From Streptomyces sp. NBC_01241 (lineage in GTDB: Bacteria > Actinomycetota > Actinomycetes > Streptomycetales > Streptomycetaceae): 64,000 nt of DNA. The notes under the pieces are model-generated. The model saw only the letters and a list, made by a program, of their open reading frames with translations. It was not told the DNA's origin and ran no database searches. The translations under genes and the position numbers were made by a program. Below, one piece after another: positions 34,116 to 42,407 of this stretch. Location of the stretch: the NCBI RefSeq assembly GCF_041435435.1, contig NZ_CP108494.1, forward strand, positions 1,116,001-1,180,000, read 5' to 3'. Numbering within the stretch: the stretch's first letter is position 1; each line of letters starts with the position of its first letter.

Positions 34116-34155
34116 AAGACTAACGCAAGCCTCGCAAGCGGCTTGCGTCAGTCTT
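34116..34155. promoter_or_regulatory. Operator-like inverted repeats upstream of lacI-type gene
   Basis: Two nested symmetries. Outer arms AAGACTAACGCAAGC (34116-34130) and GCTTGCGTCAGTCTT (34141-34155) match at 14 of 15 positions. An inner perfect palindrome CGCAAGC-G-GCTTGCG covers 34133-34147. CGCAAGC thus occurs twice directly and once inverted. The GCAAGC..GCTTGC form resembles LacI-family operators of Streptomyces sugar genes, so it is probably the regulator's own operator. I saw no clear copy directly before the binding-protein gene. Confidence 0.6.
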
Positions 34156-34209
34156 ACGTCTCGACCGAAGGGGCTCCCTGTCTCCCTCCTACGGGGCCCC
34201 GTCATCCTT

Positions 34210-34320
34210 CTACGGGTTGTCGTTGATCTTGAAGGTGGAGTCGGCGCTCCGGGTGTCCACCGCGTTGCCGGAGACTCGCTGGACTCCGCCACAGGTCAGA
34301 ACCTCGGCGAGTCCTGGTCG
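34210..34320 (-). pseudogene. Possible C-terminal remnant of a beta-helix polysaccharide lyase
   Basis: On the minus strand a frame ends GVQRVSGNAVDTRSADSTFK then INDNP and TAG. The SGNxVD...STFK pattern resembles the last coils of secreted right-handed beta-helix lyases. Only about 35 residues can be read before similarity ends. The assignment is weak. The remainder of the 34156-34454 gap shows no recognisable gene. Confidence 0.25.
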
Positions 34321-34454
34321 CTGAGGTCATCGCGCTGTCGCGAGCCCTCGTCGGCCTCCGGATTGCTCACCAGGGCGACCGGGCGGTCCTTGCCCACGTG
34401 CCGTAGCCGTCGGTCGGTCACCAGATGCGGGGTGCCCGACGTGCAGACCGTGCC

Positions 34455-34953
34455 TTACGACGTGGAGTCGGTCGACTCCTCGTCGGACGCGAGGATCGAG
34501 TCCTCCAGCTTGCGCAGCAGCCGCGCGAGTTGGCGGCGCTCGGACGGAGACACTTTGCCGAGCATCCGGCGTTCGTTGTCGAGATGTTCCGCGAACACGG
34601 TGTCCACCGTCGCGAGGCCCTTGTCTGCGAGACGCGAGTAGACGGCTTTGCGGTCGTCGGCGTCCCGTTCACGGGTGATCAGACCGTCCTTCTCCAGACG
34701 GTCGATCCGCAGGGTCACCCCCGCGGACGACACCAGTCCGGAGTCGGCGAGCTGACCTGCCGTCAGACGATACGGCTCTCCCGACCACCGCAGCGCGGTC
34801 AGCACCTCGAAGCCGGCCACGGACAGTCCATGACGTTCGATCGATGCGGTGAGCCTGGTGCTGTAGCGCAGGAAGGAGCGGTGGAGCCGGGCCAAGACCT
34901 CCAGCGGGCTCGTCTCCAGTTCCGGCCGTTCGCGCGCCCAGTCCTCGATCACC
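34455..34953 (-). CDS. MarR family transcriptional regulator
   Basis: A winged-helix regulator of about 166 aa. The order is VIEDWARERPELETSPLEVL, LTASIERHGLSVAGFEVLTAL, the recognition part YRLTAGQLADSGLVSSAGVTLRIDRLEKDGLI, the wing RERDADDRKAVYSRLADKG, and a C-terminal dimer helix (ERRQLARLLRKLEDSIL). Family members begin about ten residues before VIEDWA, but no start codon with a ribosome binding site is seen there, so GTG 34953 is a provisional start. The region just upstream matches a fragment of another gene on the plus strand, so the original 5' end may have been replaced. Confidence 0.75.
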
Positions 34954-35009
34954 TTCGCTACGGCGTCCCGGTCCGCCGGTCTCGATGCGCGCCGTTGGTG
35001 GTCTCGACC

Positions 35010-35189
35010 TGCTCCAGGGTCGCCAACGACGAGGGTTGGGAGGTCCTGGAGCAGGACCGCGTGATGCTGGAGGCCATGCCAGCCGACGCCGACCAGCGGG
35101 AGAATCTGTACCAGCACGACCTGGGCGTGGTCCGGCTGCGCCGGCTGTACCGGGCGGCGGCCGAGGCCCAGTCGTCGGCGGGCGCCTGA
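35010..35189 (+). pseudogene. C-terminal fragment of a Rieske-type oxygenase
   Basis: The plus-strand frame ends ANDEGWEVLEQDRVMLEAMP, ADADQRENLYQHDLGVVRLR and RLYRAAAEAQ, then TGA. The V-x-EQDRVMLEA and D-x-G-x-V-x-x-RR pattern resembles the last helices of aromatic-ring-hydroxylating dioxygenase alpha subunits and O-demethylases. Rieske, mononuclear iron and most catalytic-domain parts are absent. The fragment starts where the MarR gene's divergent 5' end lies, which suggests a rearrangement junction there. Confidence 0.4.
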
Positions 35190-35309
35190 GCGGTCGGCAC
35201 CGTCACGGCGATGTCGGCCATCGCGCCACGGCGCTGTCGGCTGATCAGGCCACGAGCAGTTCACGCAGGCGCTCGGCCGGGGGTTCCCGGCCGAGCGTTC
35301 AGCGGGGGC

Positions 35310-36303
35310 ATGATGATGGTCATGACGTTGTCGACGGCATTCACGAAACTGTTCGGTGTGCGGCATCCCATCGCGCTGGCACCGATGGGGGGGTTCGGCC
35401 GGTGGTGAACTGGCGGCGGCCGTCTCACGCGGCGGCGGGCTCGGGTTGCTGGGCTCCGCGAACGGGGATCCGGACTGGCTGGCCCGTGAGCTGCCCATCG
35501 TGGCGCAGGGCACCACGGGCCCCTGGGGTGTCGGCCTCTGGACCTGGGCGATCGACGTCGGCGCGGTCGAGCGAGTATTGGAGCACAGGCCCAGAGCGGT
35601 GATGTTGTCCTTCGGGGACCCTAGCCCTTTCGCCGGGCGCATCCGCCGGGCGGGCGCGGCACTGATCATTCAGGTCACCGATGTGGACGAGGCCAGGCAG
35701 GCGGTGGACCTGGGCGCCGACGTCATCGTCGCGCAGGGCACGGAGGGCGGTGGACACGGAGCCCGGCACGGACGGTCCACCCTGCCGTTCGTACCGCTCG
35801 TGGTGGACCTCGCGGCACCCGTGCCGGTGCTGGCGGCCGGCGGGATCGCCGACGGCCGCGGCGTGGCCGCGGCCCTGGCCCTGGGCGCGGCGGGGGCGGC
35901 CATCGGCACCCGCTTCCAGGCCACGGCCGAAGCCCTGGTCCACCCGTCGATCGCAACCGCGATCGTCGAGGGACGCGGACAGGACACCGAGCGCAACCGT
36001 GTCCTGGACATCGCCCGCAGCTCCCAGTGGCCCGCGCGGTACACCGCTCGCACCCTGGGCCATCGCTACCTCGACCAATGGCGGGGCCGGGAAACGGAAC
36101 TCGCCGCGGATCCCCGGGCGCAACGGGCCTACCAGGACGACGTGGCACGAGGCGAGATTCCCCCGCTGCCCGTATGGGCCGGCGAGGCGGTCGACCTCAT
36201 CACCGACCTCCCGCCTGCGGCCGACCTCGTCGCCACTCTGGCCGCCCAGGCCGAGGACGCCCTGACCCGAGCCGGGAGGCACCGCTTCTTCCTCCGCAGG
36301 TGA
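35310..36303 (+). pseudogene. Nitronate monooxygenase with a single frameshift
   Basis: The start reads MTLSTAFTKLFGVRHPIALAP then MGG (ATG at 35310 or 35322). After a run of seven G (about 35387-35393) the frame moves by one, and the protein continues GGELAAAVSRGGGLGLLGSA through QGTEGGGHGARHG (FMN phosphate and catalytic His region), PVLAAGGIADGRGVAAALAL and GAAIGTRFQATAEAL. Apart from this shift the 2-nitropropane-dioxygenase fold is complete. A one-base change in the homopolymer would restore it, so either recent inactivation or sequencing error is possible. The last residues run into the IS3 remnant. Confidence 0.75.
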
Positions 36304-36607
36304 CGGCCGACGATGTGGTTGATCCGCGTCAGCCGGGTCACACGCTTGCGGTTATCCTCCGCCCCCTCGCACACAGTTCAGCATGGATGCGTGGGGCTCC
36401 GTAGGTGCTGGTGTTCGGGGTGGATGGCGCGGATCTCCCTCACGGTCCGCTTCTCCTCGGCCCGGCGCTCGGCCCGGCGCTCGGCGCGGGCCTGCTCGGT
36501 GGCCAGGTGCTGGTGGTAGCCGGCGCGGGACGCTCCGGGCATCCGGCAGATCCGCTTGACGCCGAAGTCGGTGCGGTTGCCGGAGATGAAGTCCCGGCGG
36601 CGGGGCC
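36290..36607 (-). pseudogene. IS3 OrfB N-terminal fragment with frameshifts
   Basis: Consecutive pieces in different frames: FISGNRTDFGVKRICRMPGA through RAEEKRTVREIRAIHPEH, then YGAPRIHAELCAR in a second frame, and EDNRKRVTRLTRINHIVGRH followed by LRRKKR in a third. These are successive segments of the OrfB helix-turn-helix and linker region that normally precede the DDE core. At least two frameshifts and the loss of the catalytic domain make it non-functional. Confidence 0.65.
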
Positions 36608-36870
36608 TCACTTCACCTCCCGCGCGAAAAAGGCGGCTGCCCGGCGCAGGATCTCGCGCTCCAGCTGCCACTCCTGCTCGGCCTTGAGCAGCCGGGCGTT
36701 CTCCGCCCGCAGCCGGGCCGGCTCCCCGGCCGCGCTCACGCTGCCGTCGCGGCGCTCGGGCGCGGCCCGGGTCTCGTCCATGCGCACCCACGTCCGCAGC
36801 GATTGCGCGGTGATGCCGTGCCGTCTGCGACGCTGTCGGGGCGGTCCGGGATCCGGCGGGTGCGGGAGCT
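36608..36870 (-). pseudogene. IS3 OrfA C-terminal fragment
   Basis: The frame reads GITAQSLRTWVRMDETRAAP and, after a short linker, ARLRAENARLLKAEQEWQLE then REILRRAAAFFAREVK and TGA. That is the second half of an IS3 OrfA: the end of the HTH (the xxLRTWVR segment) plus the leucine-zipper dimerisation helix. The first ~40 residues with the start codon are missing. Confidence 0.65.
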
Positions 36871-36917
36871 GCCACGGCTGCCCGTGCCCGCCGCCGCGAC
36901 AGGAACGGTGATCACGC

Positions 36918-38294
36918 TCATGCCGGCCCCTCGTCCCGCAGTTCGATCTTGACGACGGTGTCGACCGGGTCGGGCAGCGGATAGGTGTGGTGGCCGATCT
37001 CGCCGAACTGGATGAACGGAAGGTGCGGGTAGGAATCGATGACCCAGGAGTCGCACAACTGGAGTTCACGGCCGTCGGCGAGCGATGTCATCCGGGCGAT
37101 GCGGTCCTTGGGGATACCGCCGGCCAGGGCCAGCGGCCCGATCGGGGCGCGCAGGACATGGGCATAGACCGCGTTCTCGGTGCGGGTGTAGTAGCCCCAT
37201 TCCGGCGTGCCGAGTCCGGCCGGGCCCGCGCCGTGGATCGACTCGCCGTTGATGTCCAGCCAGGCGCCGATCGCGCGCAACCGCTCCTCGGCCTCGGGCT
37301 GAAGCGTGCCGTCGGGCTTGGGCCCGATGTTGAGCAGCAGATTGCCGCCCTTGGCCACGCACTCGACCAGCTTCGTGATCAGCTGCTGGGAGGTCTTCCA
37401 CAGATCGTCGTCGGCGCAGTAGCCCCAGCTGTTGTTGAGGGTGACACAGGCCTCCCACGGGACGGGCGCGCCGTCCTGGCCGCGGATCCCCTCGACGGGA
37501 ATGACCTGCTCGGGCGAGACGAAGTCGCCGCTGTAGGGGTTCGGTGCGGTGGTGGCGATGGATCCGAGACCGCCCCCGCTGGTCTCCAGGCGGTTGTCCA
37601 TCAGGGCGTCCGGCTGGAGGACCCGGACCATGTCGACGATCTCCTGGGCGCCCCACTGTGCGGGGCCCATGCCGGCGTAGGAGAAGTCGAACCACAGGAT
37701 GTCCAGCGAGCCGTAGTTCGTGCACACTTCACGGATCTGGCCGTGCAGGAAGCGCCGATAGGAATCCAAATCGCTGACGTGGCCGGCATGGGCGGGGTCG
37801 TCGCGGTGCGGGTGGTTCTCGTCGCCGTAGTGAGGGTAGTCCGGGTGGTGCCAGTCCAGCAGCGAGTAGTAGAGGCCGACCTTGATGCCGCGGGAGCGGA
37901 AGGCGTCGAGGAACTCCCGGACGAGGTCGCGGCCGATCCCGTTGCGCATGCTGGTGTAATCGGTGAGGGCCGAGTCGAACAGGCAGAAACCGTCATGGTG
38001 CTTGGCGGTCAGCACCGCGTACTTCATGCCGGCGGCCACGGCCAGATCGGCCCAGGTCTCCGGGTCGAAGTGCTCGGCGCCGAACCGGTCGACCGCGTCC
38101 TGATAGGCGTCGGCATCGACCTTCTCGTGCGAGCGGACCCATTCGCCCCGCGCCCACACCGCGTAGGCGCCCCAGTGGATGAACATGCCGAACCGGTCGT
38201 GACGGAACCAGGACGAGCGGGCGAACCGGTCGGGGACGGTCTCCAGGTCGGGCAGGACCGGCCCGGGATTCAGCGGGGTGTTCACCGTCGTCAT
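36918..38294 (-). CDS. GH29 alpha-L-fucosidase
   Basis: A retaining fucosidase of 458 aa. WFRHDRFGMFIHWGAYAVWA is the family N-terminus, AGMKYAVLTAKHHDGFCLFD follows it, and YGSLDILWFDFSYAGMG carries the nucleophile Asp. AKGGNLLLNIGPKPDGTLQP ends the TIM barrel, and the last ~90 residues form a beta-sandwich. There is no signal peptide, so it is probably intracellular and acts on imported fucosides. The ATG 38294 overlaps the stop of a truncated sugar ABC permease (ATGA), so it was once the last gene of a fucoside uptake operon whose upstream genes are now missing. Confidence 0.92.
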   Translation of the reverse strand: MTTVNTPLNPGPVLPDLETVPDRFARSSWFRHDRFGMFIHWGAYAVWARGEWVRSHEKVDADAYQDAVDRFGAEHFDPETWADLAVAAGMKYAVLTAKHHDGFCLFDSALTDYTSMRNGIGRDLVREFLDAFRSRGIKVGLYYSLLDWHHPDYPHYGDENHPHRDDPAHAGHVSDLDSYRRFLHGQIREVCTNYGSLDILWFDFSYAGMGPAQWGAQEIVDMVRVLQPDALMDNRLETSGGGLGSIATTAPNPYSGDFVSPEQVIPVEGIRGQDGAPVPWEACVTLNNSWGYCADDDLWKTSQQLITKLVECVAKGGNLLLNIGPKPDGTLQPEAEERLRAIGAWLDINGESIHGAGPAGLGTPEWGYYTRTENAVYAHVLRAPIGPLALAGGIPKDRIARMTSLADGRELQLCDSWVIDSYPHLPFIQFGEIGHHTYPLPDPVDTVVKIELRDEGPA

Positions 38295-38545
38295 CACTTC
38301 ACCGCCCCGGAGGCCAGGCCGCTCACGATGTACTTCTGCGCGAACAGGTAGACCGCCACCACCGGCAGCATCGTGATCACCAAGTCGGCGCAGACCAGGC
38401 TGTAGTCGAAGCTGTAGGTGGTCTGAAAGTTGAACACCGACATCGGCAGGGTCCAGAGGTCGGAGTCGGGAATCAAGAAGAGCACGTTCTGAAACTCGTT
38501 CCAGGCATAGGTGAAGACCAGTATCAGCGCGGTGGAAGTGACCGG
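38294..38545 (-). pseudogene. C-terminal fragment of a carbohydrate ABC permease
   Basis: The frame reads TSTALILVFTYAWNEFQNVL, FLIPDSDLWTLPMSVFNFQT and then LPVVAVYLFAQKYIVSGLAS ending GAVK. These are the last two transmembrane helices and tail of a MalG-type sugar permease. About 80 residues remain. Upstream of about 38545 similarity ends abruptly in unrelated sequence. It is translationally coupled to the fucosidase gene, so its loss probably separated the enzyme from its uptake system. Confidence 0.75.
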
Positions 38546-38797
38546 TTGTCGGCGTACTCGCGTATGTGCAGAGGTAGGTACGGATGAACGTGCAGAGCAA
38601 GTAGCCGCCGGCTGGCCCTCATTGCCGTGCGAGATGATGGGGGTCCGGTCCCCGTGATGTGTAGGCAGTCCCGCTCTTCTGTGGGCAAACAAGCGGCCGT
38701 CCCAGTCATCCGTAGGAAGTTGCGAGTCGCCCCGTCAGCGCCGAGACCGCGCCACTTCTCTCGGCCAATGTCCGAGGCATGCGCAAGGATCTTGGCC

Positions 38798-39541
38798 ATG
38801 ACTGCAACTGCTGCCGACTACGTATGGCTCAACGAGCGCTTCCCCGACCTCGCGGAGGCGTATTGCTTCACGCTGGTGCACAACCTGGCGCCTGTGGACG
38901 TCCTTGCCCGCCTCGAAGGCCAGAGCGAGCCTTCCCAGACCGGGGTGGAGGCGATAGTGGACGCGGCCTTTGAGCTCCTGGACCGTTCGGACAACACCCG
39001 GCAGTTCATCGCCATGACCACTGTCGGGGACTGGACCCTGCTGATTGAGCCCGTCGGCTACATCGGCGTCACCGAAGAGAGAGCCCTGCCCGCTTCTGCG
39101 GGCACCCGCTGGGTCTCGCACTTCGTCAACATCAACGGCCTCGACTCGTTCCTCTGGGCCCAGGACACGGCCGGTCGCCTGACGTTCGAGCCCGCAGTGC
39201 CCGACCGCCGCTGGGGAACAACCCCTGACGAACCCGTCCCGGTGCCGCCCCACGAAATCCGGATCGACATGGGCTCGTCCAAGACCATCGCGGGCTTCGC
39301 CTACCTGCCCCGCCAGGACGGCAGCATCAACGGTCGCGTCGGCCAGTACGAGTTCTACGTCAGCTCCGACGGCACGACCTGGGGCTCCCCGGTCGCCACC
39401 GGCACCTTCGCCGACGACTCCAGCCGCAAAACGGTCGGCTTCCCGCCCACCGCCACCCGCTACATCCGCTTCCGCGCCCTGACAGCGGTCGACGGCGGTC
39501 CCTACACCACCTGCGCCACCCTCTCCGTCATCGGCTCCTGA
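38798..39541 (+). CDS. Chimeric DUF6461 / F5-8 type C (CBM32-like) protein
   Basis: 247 aa made of two unrelated parts. Residues 1-~148 (ADYVWLNERFPDLAEAYCFT, LEGQSEPSQTGVEAIVDAAF, FIAMTTVGDWTLLIEPVGYIG, TRWVSHFVNINGLDSFLW) match DUF6461, a cytoplasmic streptomycete family of unknown function. Residues ~152-247 (PHEIRIDMGSSKTIAGFAYL, PRQDGSINGRVGQYEFYVSS, TATRYIRFRALTAVDGG) form a complete F5/8 type C carbohydrate-binding domain, normally the C-terminal module of secreted glycosidases. There is no signal peptide. The reading frame is continuous, so a deletion has probably fused two genes. ATG 38798 suits the DUF6461 start; ATG 38768 is also in frame. Confidence 0.75.
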   Translation: MTATAADYVWLNERFPDLAEAYCFTLVHNLAPVDVLARLEGQSEPSQTGVEAIVDAAFELLDRSDNTRQFIAMTTVGDWTLLIEPVGYIGVTEERALPASAGTRWVSHFVNINGLDSFLWAQDTAGRLTFEPAVPDRRWGTTPDEPVPVPPHEIRIDMGSSKTIAGFAYLPRQDGSINGRVGQYEFYVSSDGTTWGSPVATGTFADDSSRKTVGFPPTATRYIRFRALTAVDGGPYTTCATLSVIGS

Positions 39542-39554
39542 CCAGAAGTCACCG

Positions 39555-39821
39555 CAGCGGTGGCCGACAAGGGCGCAGGCCATGGCGGCGAGGGCGAGAG
39601 ACACGGAACCAGGAGCCCGGCTCCGGGCGCGTCATCGGATCGATGGCGCCCGGGACCTCCCAGTCGTCGGCCCAGCCGACGATGTGGACGCCGATGGAGG
39701 CGACGGCCCTCAGCACGTTCTCCCGTTGACGCTCGGGGGATGACGTGGCCGGCTTCACGCGGGACAGCCGCCGCACCCCGAGCAGGCATTTGCCGCATCC
39801 ATCCCAAGGTCGTTCCATCAC
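39555..39821 (-). pseudogene. N-terminal fragment of a serine recombinase
   Basis: The minus-strand frame reads GVRRLSRVKPATSSPERQRE then GVHIVGWADDWEVPGAIDPM and TRPEPGSWF. This matches the start of large serine recombinases of actinomycetes (RLSxxxxxTTSPERQxE, VGxxxDxDVSG). After about 65 residues the similarity ends in unrelated codons. The resolvase core beyond and the DNA-binding domain are absent. Such a stub may mark a lost integrative element next to the chimeric gene. Confidence 0.55.
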
Positions 39822-40192
39822 GTTCAGGTCCGTACCGTGCCATTTACTCTCCGTTCGAGCGTGCAGAGTACGGAGATTTGACGGCAGGACCTCCGCGAGC
39901 GATCTTGGTCAGCCCAAGGAGCTCAGTCGAACCTGACGGTTGACATGGGAGATGTTCGTGTCCACCAACCTTCGTCCGTCTTCCCGACCCCGTCCGATGC
40001 GGGAGGCTCGGGTCCGGGGGTGGCCTGCACGCGGCCACCCCCGGACAGGCACCAAGGATGCCTGGTCGCAACGGGCACGGCGAGTCCGTCTTCGCCTTCG
40101 ATGACAAGATCTGCCACAGCTGCCGATAACAGGGCAGACGTTGCCTGTTGGGGCACTGGTGACCTGGGGCCGAGATTCGCCATCCGGGCTGC
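39822..40192. other. Intergenic region beyond the recombinase stub
   Basis: 371 bp with a strong hairpin (separate entry) and a minus-strand stretch ADLVIEGEDGLAVPVATRHP that reads coding-like but belongs to no family I can name. The left 100 bp are less GC-rich than the surroundings, suggesting foreign or junk sequence. Confidence 0.35.
40013..40045 (-). terminator. Strong hairpin downstream of the catabolic operon
   Basis: A perfect 13-bp stem, TCCGGGGGTGGCC (40013-40025) paired with 40033-40045, and a 7-nt loop. It lies about 150 bp beyond the last gene of the minus-strand operon and before unrelated remnants, so it probably ends that transcript. Confidence 0.6.
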
Positions 40193-40900
40193 TCAGCCGG
40201 AGCGGGCGTGGCGCACCAGGGTATCGAACAGGTTCTGCTGGAAGGGGTCTTGGTGCGCGGTGTCCTCCGGGTGCCACTGCACCGCCACGAACCAGCCTCC
40301 TGCGGAGGGCAGTTCGAGGGCTTCGATGGTGCCGTCGCCGGCTGTGGCGGTCGCGGTCAGACCGTCGCCCAGGCGGTCGGTCCGTTGGTGGTGGTAGCAG
40401 GACGCCTCGAGCTTGTCGGCGCCCAGCGCACGCGCCGTCCGCGTTCCGGGGCGGATCGCCACCGGGTGCAGCAGATGGCGGTGCTCGTGGCCGGGGCCGC
40501 CCATGTCCTGCTGGAGGCTGCCGCCGAGGGCGACGTTGACGACCTGCAGGCCGCGGCAGATCGCCAACAGCGGCATCCCCGACTGCAGAGCTCGCCGGGC
40601 GGCTTCAATGTCAAAGGCGTCCTGGAGGCCGTCGACGTCGTAGACGCTGTCGTGGGTGTCGGCGGCGCCGTAGCGGTACGGGGCGATGTCGCCACCGCCG
40701 GGGAGCAGTACGGCGTCGAAGCGGGCGAGGCGGGCGGCGACGTCCTCTTCGGCCGGGTCGGCCGGATGGATGGTCGCCGGTTCGCCGCCGGCCCGCCAGA
40801 CGGCCTCGACGAGCGCGCGGGCGTTGACCTCGGCGGCGTACCGCAGCGCGGAGGTAGTGGCGCAGAAGCGGGCCGGGATGGCTATCAACGGGCGCGTCAC
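40193..40900 (-). CDS. Gamma-glutamyl-GABA hydrolase-like glutamine amidotransferase (PuuD-like)
   Basis: A class I GATase-fold hydrolase of 235 aa. RPLIAIPARFCATTSALRYA at the N-terminus, FDAVLLPGGGDIAPYRYG, the Cys nucleophile in LLAICRGLQVVNVALGGSL, and the His-x-x-Glu pair in FVAVQWHPED are the peptidase C26 / PuuD pattern. PuuD releases glutamate from gamma-glutamylated acids at the end of amine catabolism. GTG 40900 overlaps the stop of the PuuC-like dehydrogenase gene. Together with the ligase at 49101 it implies a gamma-glutamylated intermediate. It is the last gene of the operon. Confidence 0.85.
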   Translation of the reverse strand: MTRPLIAIPARFCATTSALRYAAEVNARALVEAVWRAGGEPATIHPADPAEEDVAARLARFDAVLLPGGGDIAPYRYGAADTHDSVYDVDGLQDAFDIEAARRALQSGMPLLAICRGLQVVNVALGGSLQQDMGGPGHEHRHLLHPVAIRPGTRTARALGADKLEASCYHHQRTDRLGDGLTATATAGDGTIEALELPSAGGWFVAVQWHPEDTAHQDPFQQNLFDTLVRHARSG

Positions 40901-42387
40901 AGCTGAATCCAGGTGGTCTTGAGGTCGGTGTACTTCTCCAGGGCGTGGACGGACTTGTCCCGACCGTTGCCGGACTGCTTCATTCCGCCGAAGGGCACCG
41001 TCAGGTCGCCCTCCTCGTAACAGTTGACCCAGACCGTCCCGGCCCTCAGCGCGCGCGAGACCTGGTGGGCGGTGGACAGGTCGGAGGTCCACAGGCCGGC
41101 GGCGAGGCCGTACTCGGTCGCGTTGGCGAGGCGTACGGCCTCGTCGAGGTCGTCGAAGGCGAGTACGGACAGGACGGGGCCGAAGATCTCCTCGCGGGCC
41201 AGCCGCATGTCCGGGTCGACACGGTCGAAGACGGTGGGCTGGAGAAAGCTGCCGCCGGTGGCGGTCATGGTGCGGTCCCCGCCGGTGAGCAGGCGGGCGC
41301 CCTCCGCCCGGCCGGTGGCGATGTGGTCGAGGACGCGCTCCAGGTGGGATTCCGAGACCAGGGCGCCCATCTCCGTCGCCGGGTCCAGCGGGTCGCCGAC
41401 CTTCAATTCCCGCGCCCGCCGGATGACGGCCTCGGTGACCTGCTCGGCGATGGAGGAGTGCACGAGGAGCCGGGAGGGGGCGGTGCACATCTCGCCCTGG
41501 TTGAAGAAGATGCCCCAGGCGGCGGTGGCGGCGGCCTTCTCCAGGTCGGGCGCGTCGGGCAGGATGATGTTGGGTGACTTGCCGCCCAGCTCCAGCCAGA
41601 CCCGCTTGAGGTTCGAGTCGGCGGCGTAGTGCAGGAAGTGGCGGCCGACGGCGGTGGAGCCGGTGAAGGCCAGCACGTCGACGTCCGGGTGCAGGCCGAT
41701 CGCACGGCCGGCGGCCGGGCCGTCACCGGTGACGACGTTGAGGACGCCCGGGGGCAGTCCGGCCTCGGTGCCGATGCGGCCCAGCAGCAGAGCCGACAGC
41801 GGGGACGACTCGGACGGTTTCAGTACGACGGTGCAGCCCGCGGCAAGGGCCGGGGCGACTTTCCAACTCGCCAGCGTGAGAGGGAAGTTCCATGGCACGA
41901 CCGCACCGACCACACCGGCCGGCTCCCGTGTGACGAGGGCGAGGGCGTCGGGGGCGGTGTGCGGGGAGGAGTCGGCAAGCTTGTCGGCCAGCTGCCCGTA
42001 CCAGCGGAACGTGCTGATGACGGCGCGCAGTTCGATGTCGTACGCGTCGGTGATGGGCTTGCCCATCTCCAGGCTGACCGTGAGCGCCAGTTCCTCCCGT
42101 CGCTCTTCGAGGAGTTCGGCGATCCGCAGCAGGGTCCGGCCGCGTTCGACGGGGGCCAGGCGTGGCCAGGGGCCGGAGTCGAAGGCGCGGCGTGCGGCCG
42201 AGACCGCGAGATCGACATCAGCCTCACCCGCGTCGGCCACGTGGGTGAGAATCCGCCCGTTGCGGGGTGCGACGACGGCGAACGTTGCGCCACTGCCGCT
42301 TTCGGCCCGGCCGTCGATGTGGTGCCGGGTGGGCGGGCCGAGCTCCTCGGCCCGGGTCAGCAGTTCCTCATGGGTGACGTTGCGCAT
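40897..42387 (-). CDS. Aldehyde dehydrogenase, PuuC-like
   Basis: An NAD(P)-dependent enzyme of 496 aa. GAVVPWNFPLTLASWKVAPA, the catalytic Glu in VWLELGGKSPNIIL, and the Cys in FFNQGEMCTAPSRLLV are all present. The last 30 residues (GDLTVPFGGMKQSGNGRDKS, VHALEKYTDLKTTWI) closely follow gamma-glutamyl-gamma-aminobutyraldehyde dehydrogenase PuuC. It would oxidise an amine-derived aldehyde to the acid before the PuuD-like step. ATG 42387 (GGAG upstream) is preferred; GTG 42411, which overlaps the preceding stop, is an alternative. Confidence 0.88.
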   Translation of the reverse strand: MRNVTHEELLTRAEELGPPTRHHIDGRAESGSGATFAVVAPRNGRILTHVADAGEADVDLAVSAARRAFDSGPWPRLAPVERGRTLLRIAELLEERREELALTVSLEMGKPITDAYDIELRAVISTFRWYGQLADKLADSSPHTAPDALALVTREPAGVVGAVVPWNFPLTLASWKVAPALAAGCTVVLKPSESSPLSALLLGRIGTEAGLPPGVLNVVTGDGPAAGRAIGLHPDVDVLAFTGSTAVGRHFLHYAADSNLKRVWLELGGKSPNIILPDAPDLEKAAATAAWGIFFNQGEMCTAPSRLLVHSSIAEQVTEAVIRRARELKVGDPLDPATEMGALVSESHLERVLDHIATGRAEGARLLTGGDRTMTATGGSFLQPTVFDRVDPDMRLAREEIFGPVLSVLAFDDLDEAVRLANATEYGLAAGLWTSDLSTAHQVSRALRAGTVWVNCYEEGDLTVPFGGMKQSGNGRDKSVHALEKYTDLKTTWIQL

Positions 42388-42407
42388 GGGTGTCTCCGGC
42401 TGCCCCG

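Larger units (their letters stand above)
36290..36880 (-). mobile_element. Degraded IS3 family element
   Basis: The minus strand contains, in order, the C-terminal half of OrfA and the N-terminal part of OrfB of an IS3-group transposase, both broken. No complete terminal repeats are recognised. The element lacks the OrfA N-terminus (upstream it runs into the alpha-L-fucosidase 3' end) and the OrfB catalytic core (downstream it abuts the nitronate monooxygenase 3' end). It is a scar of insertion plus deletion. Confidence 0.65.

Noticed and set aside
34425..35189. A 254-codon plus-strand protein overlapping the MarR gene
   Set aside because: Only the last ~60 codons look coding (a Rieske oxygenase tail); the rest is antisense to the MarR gene.
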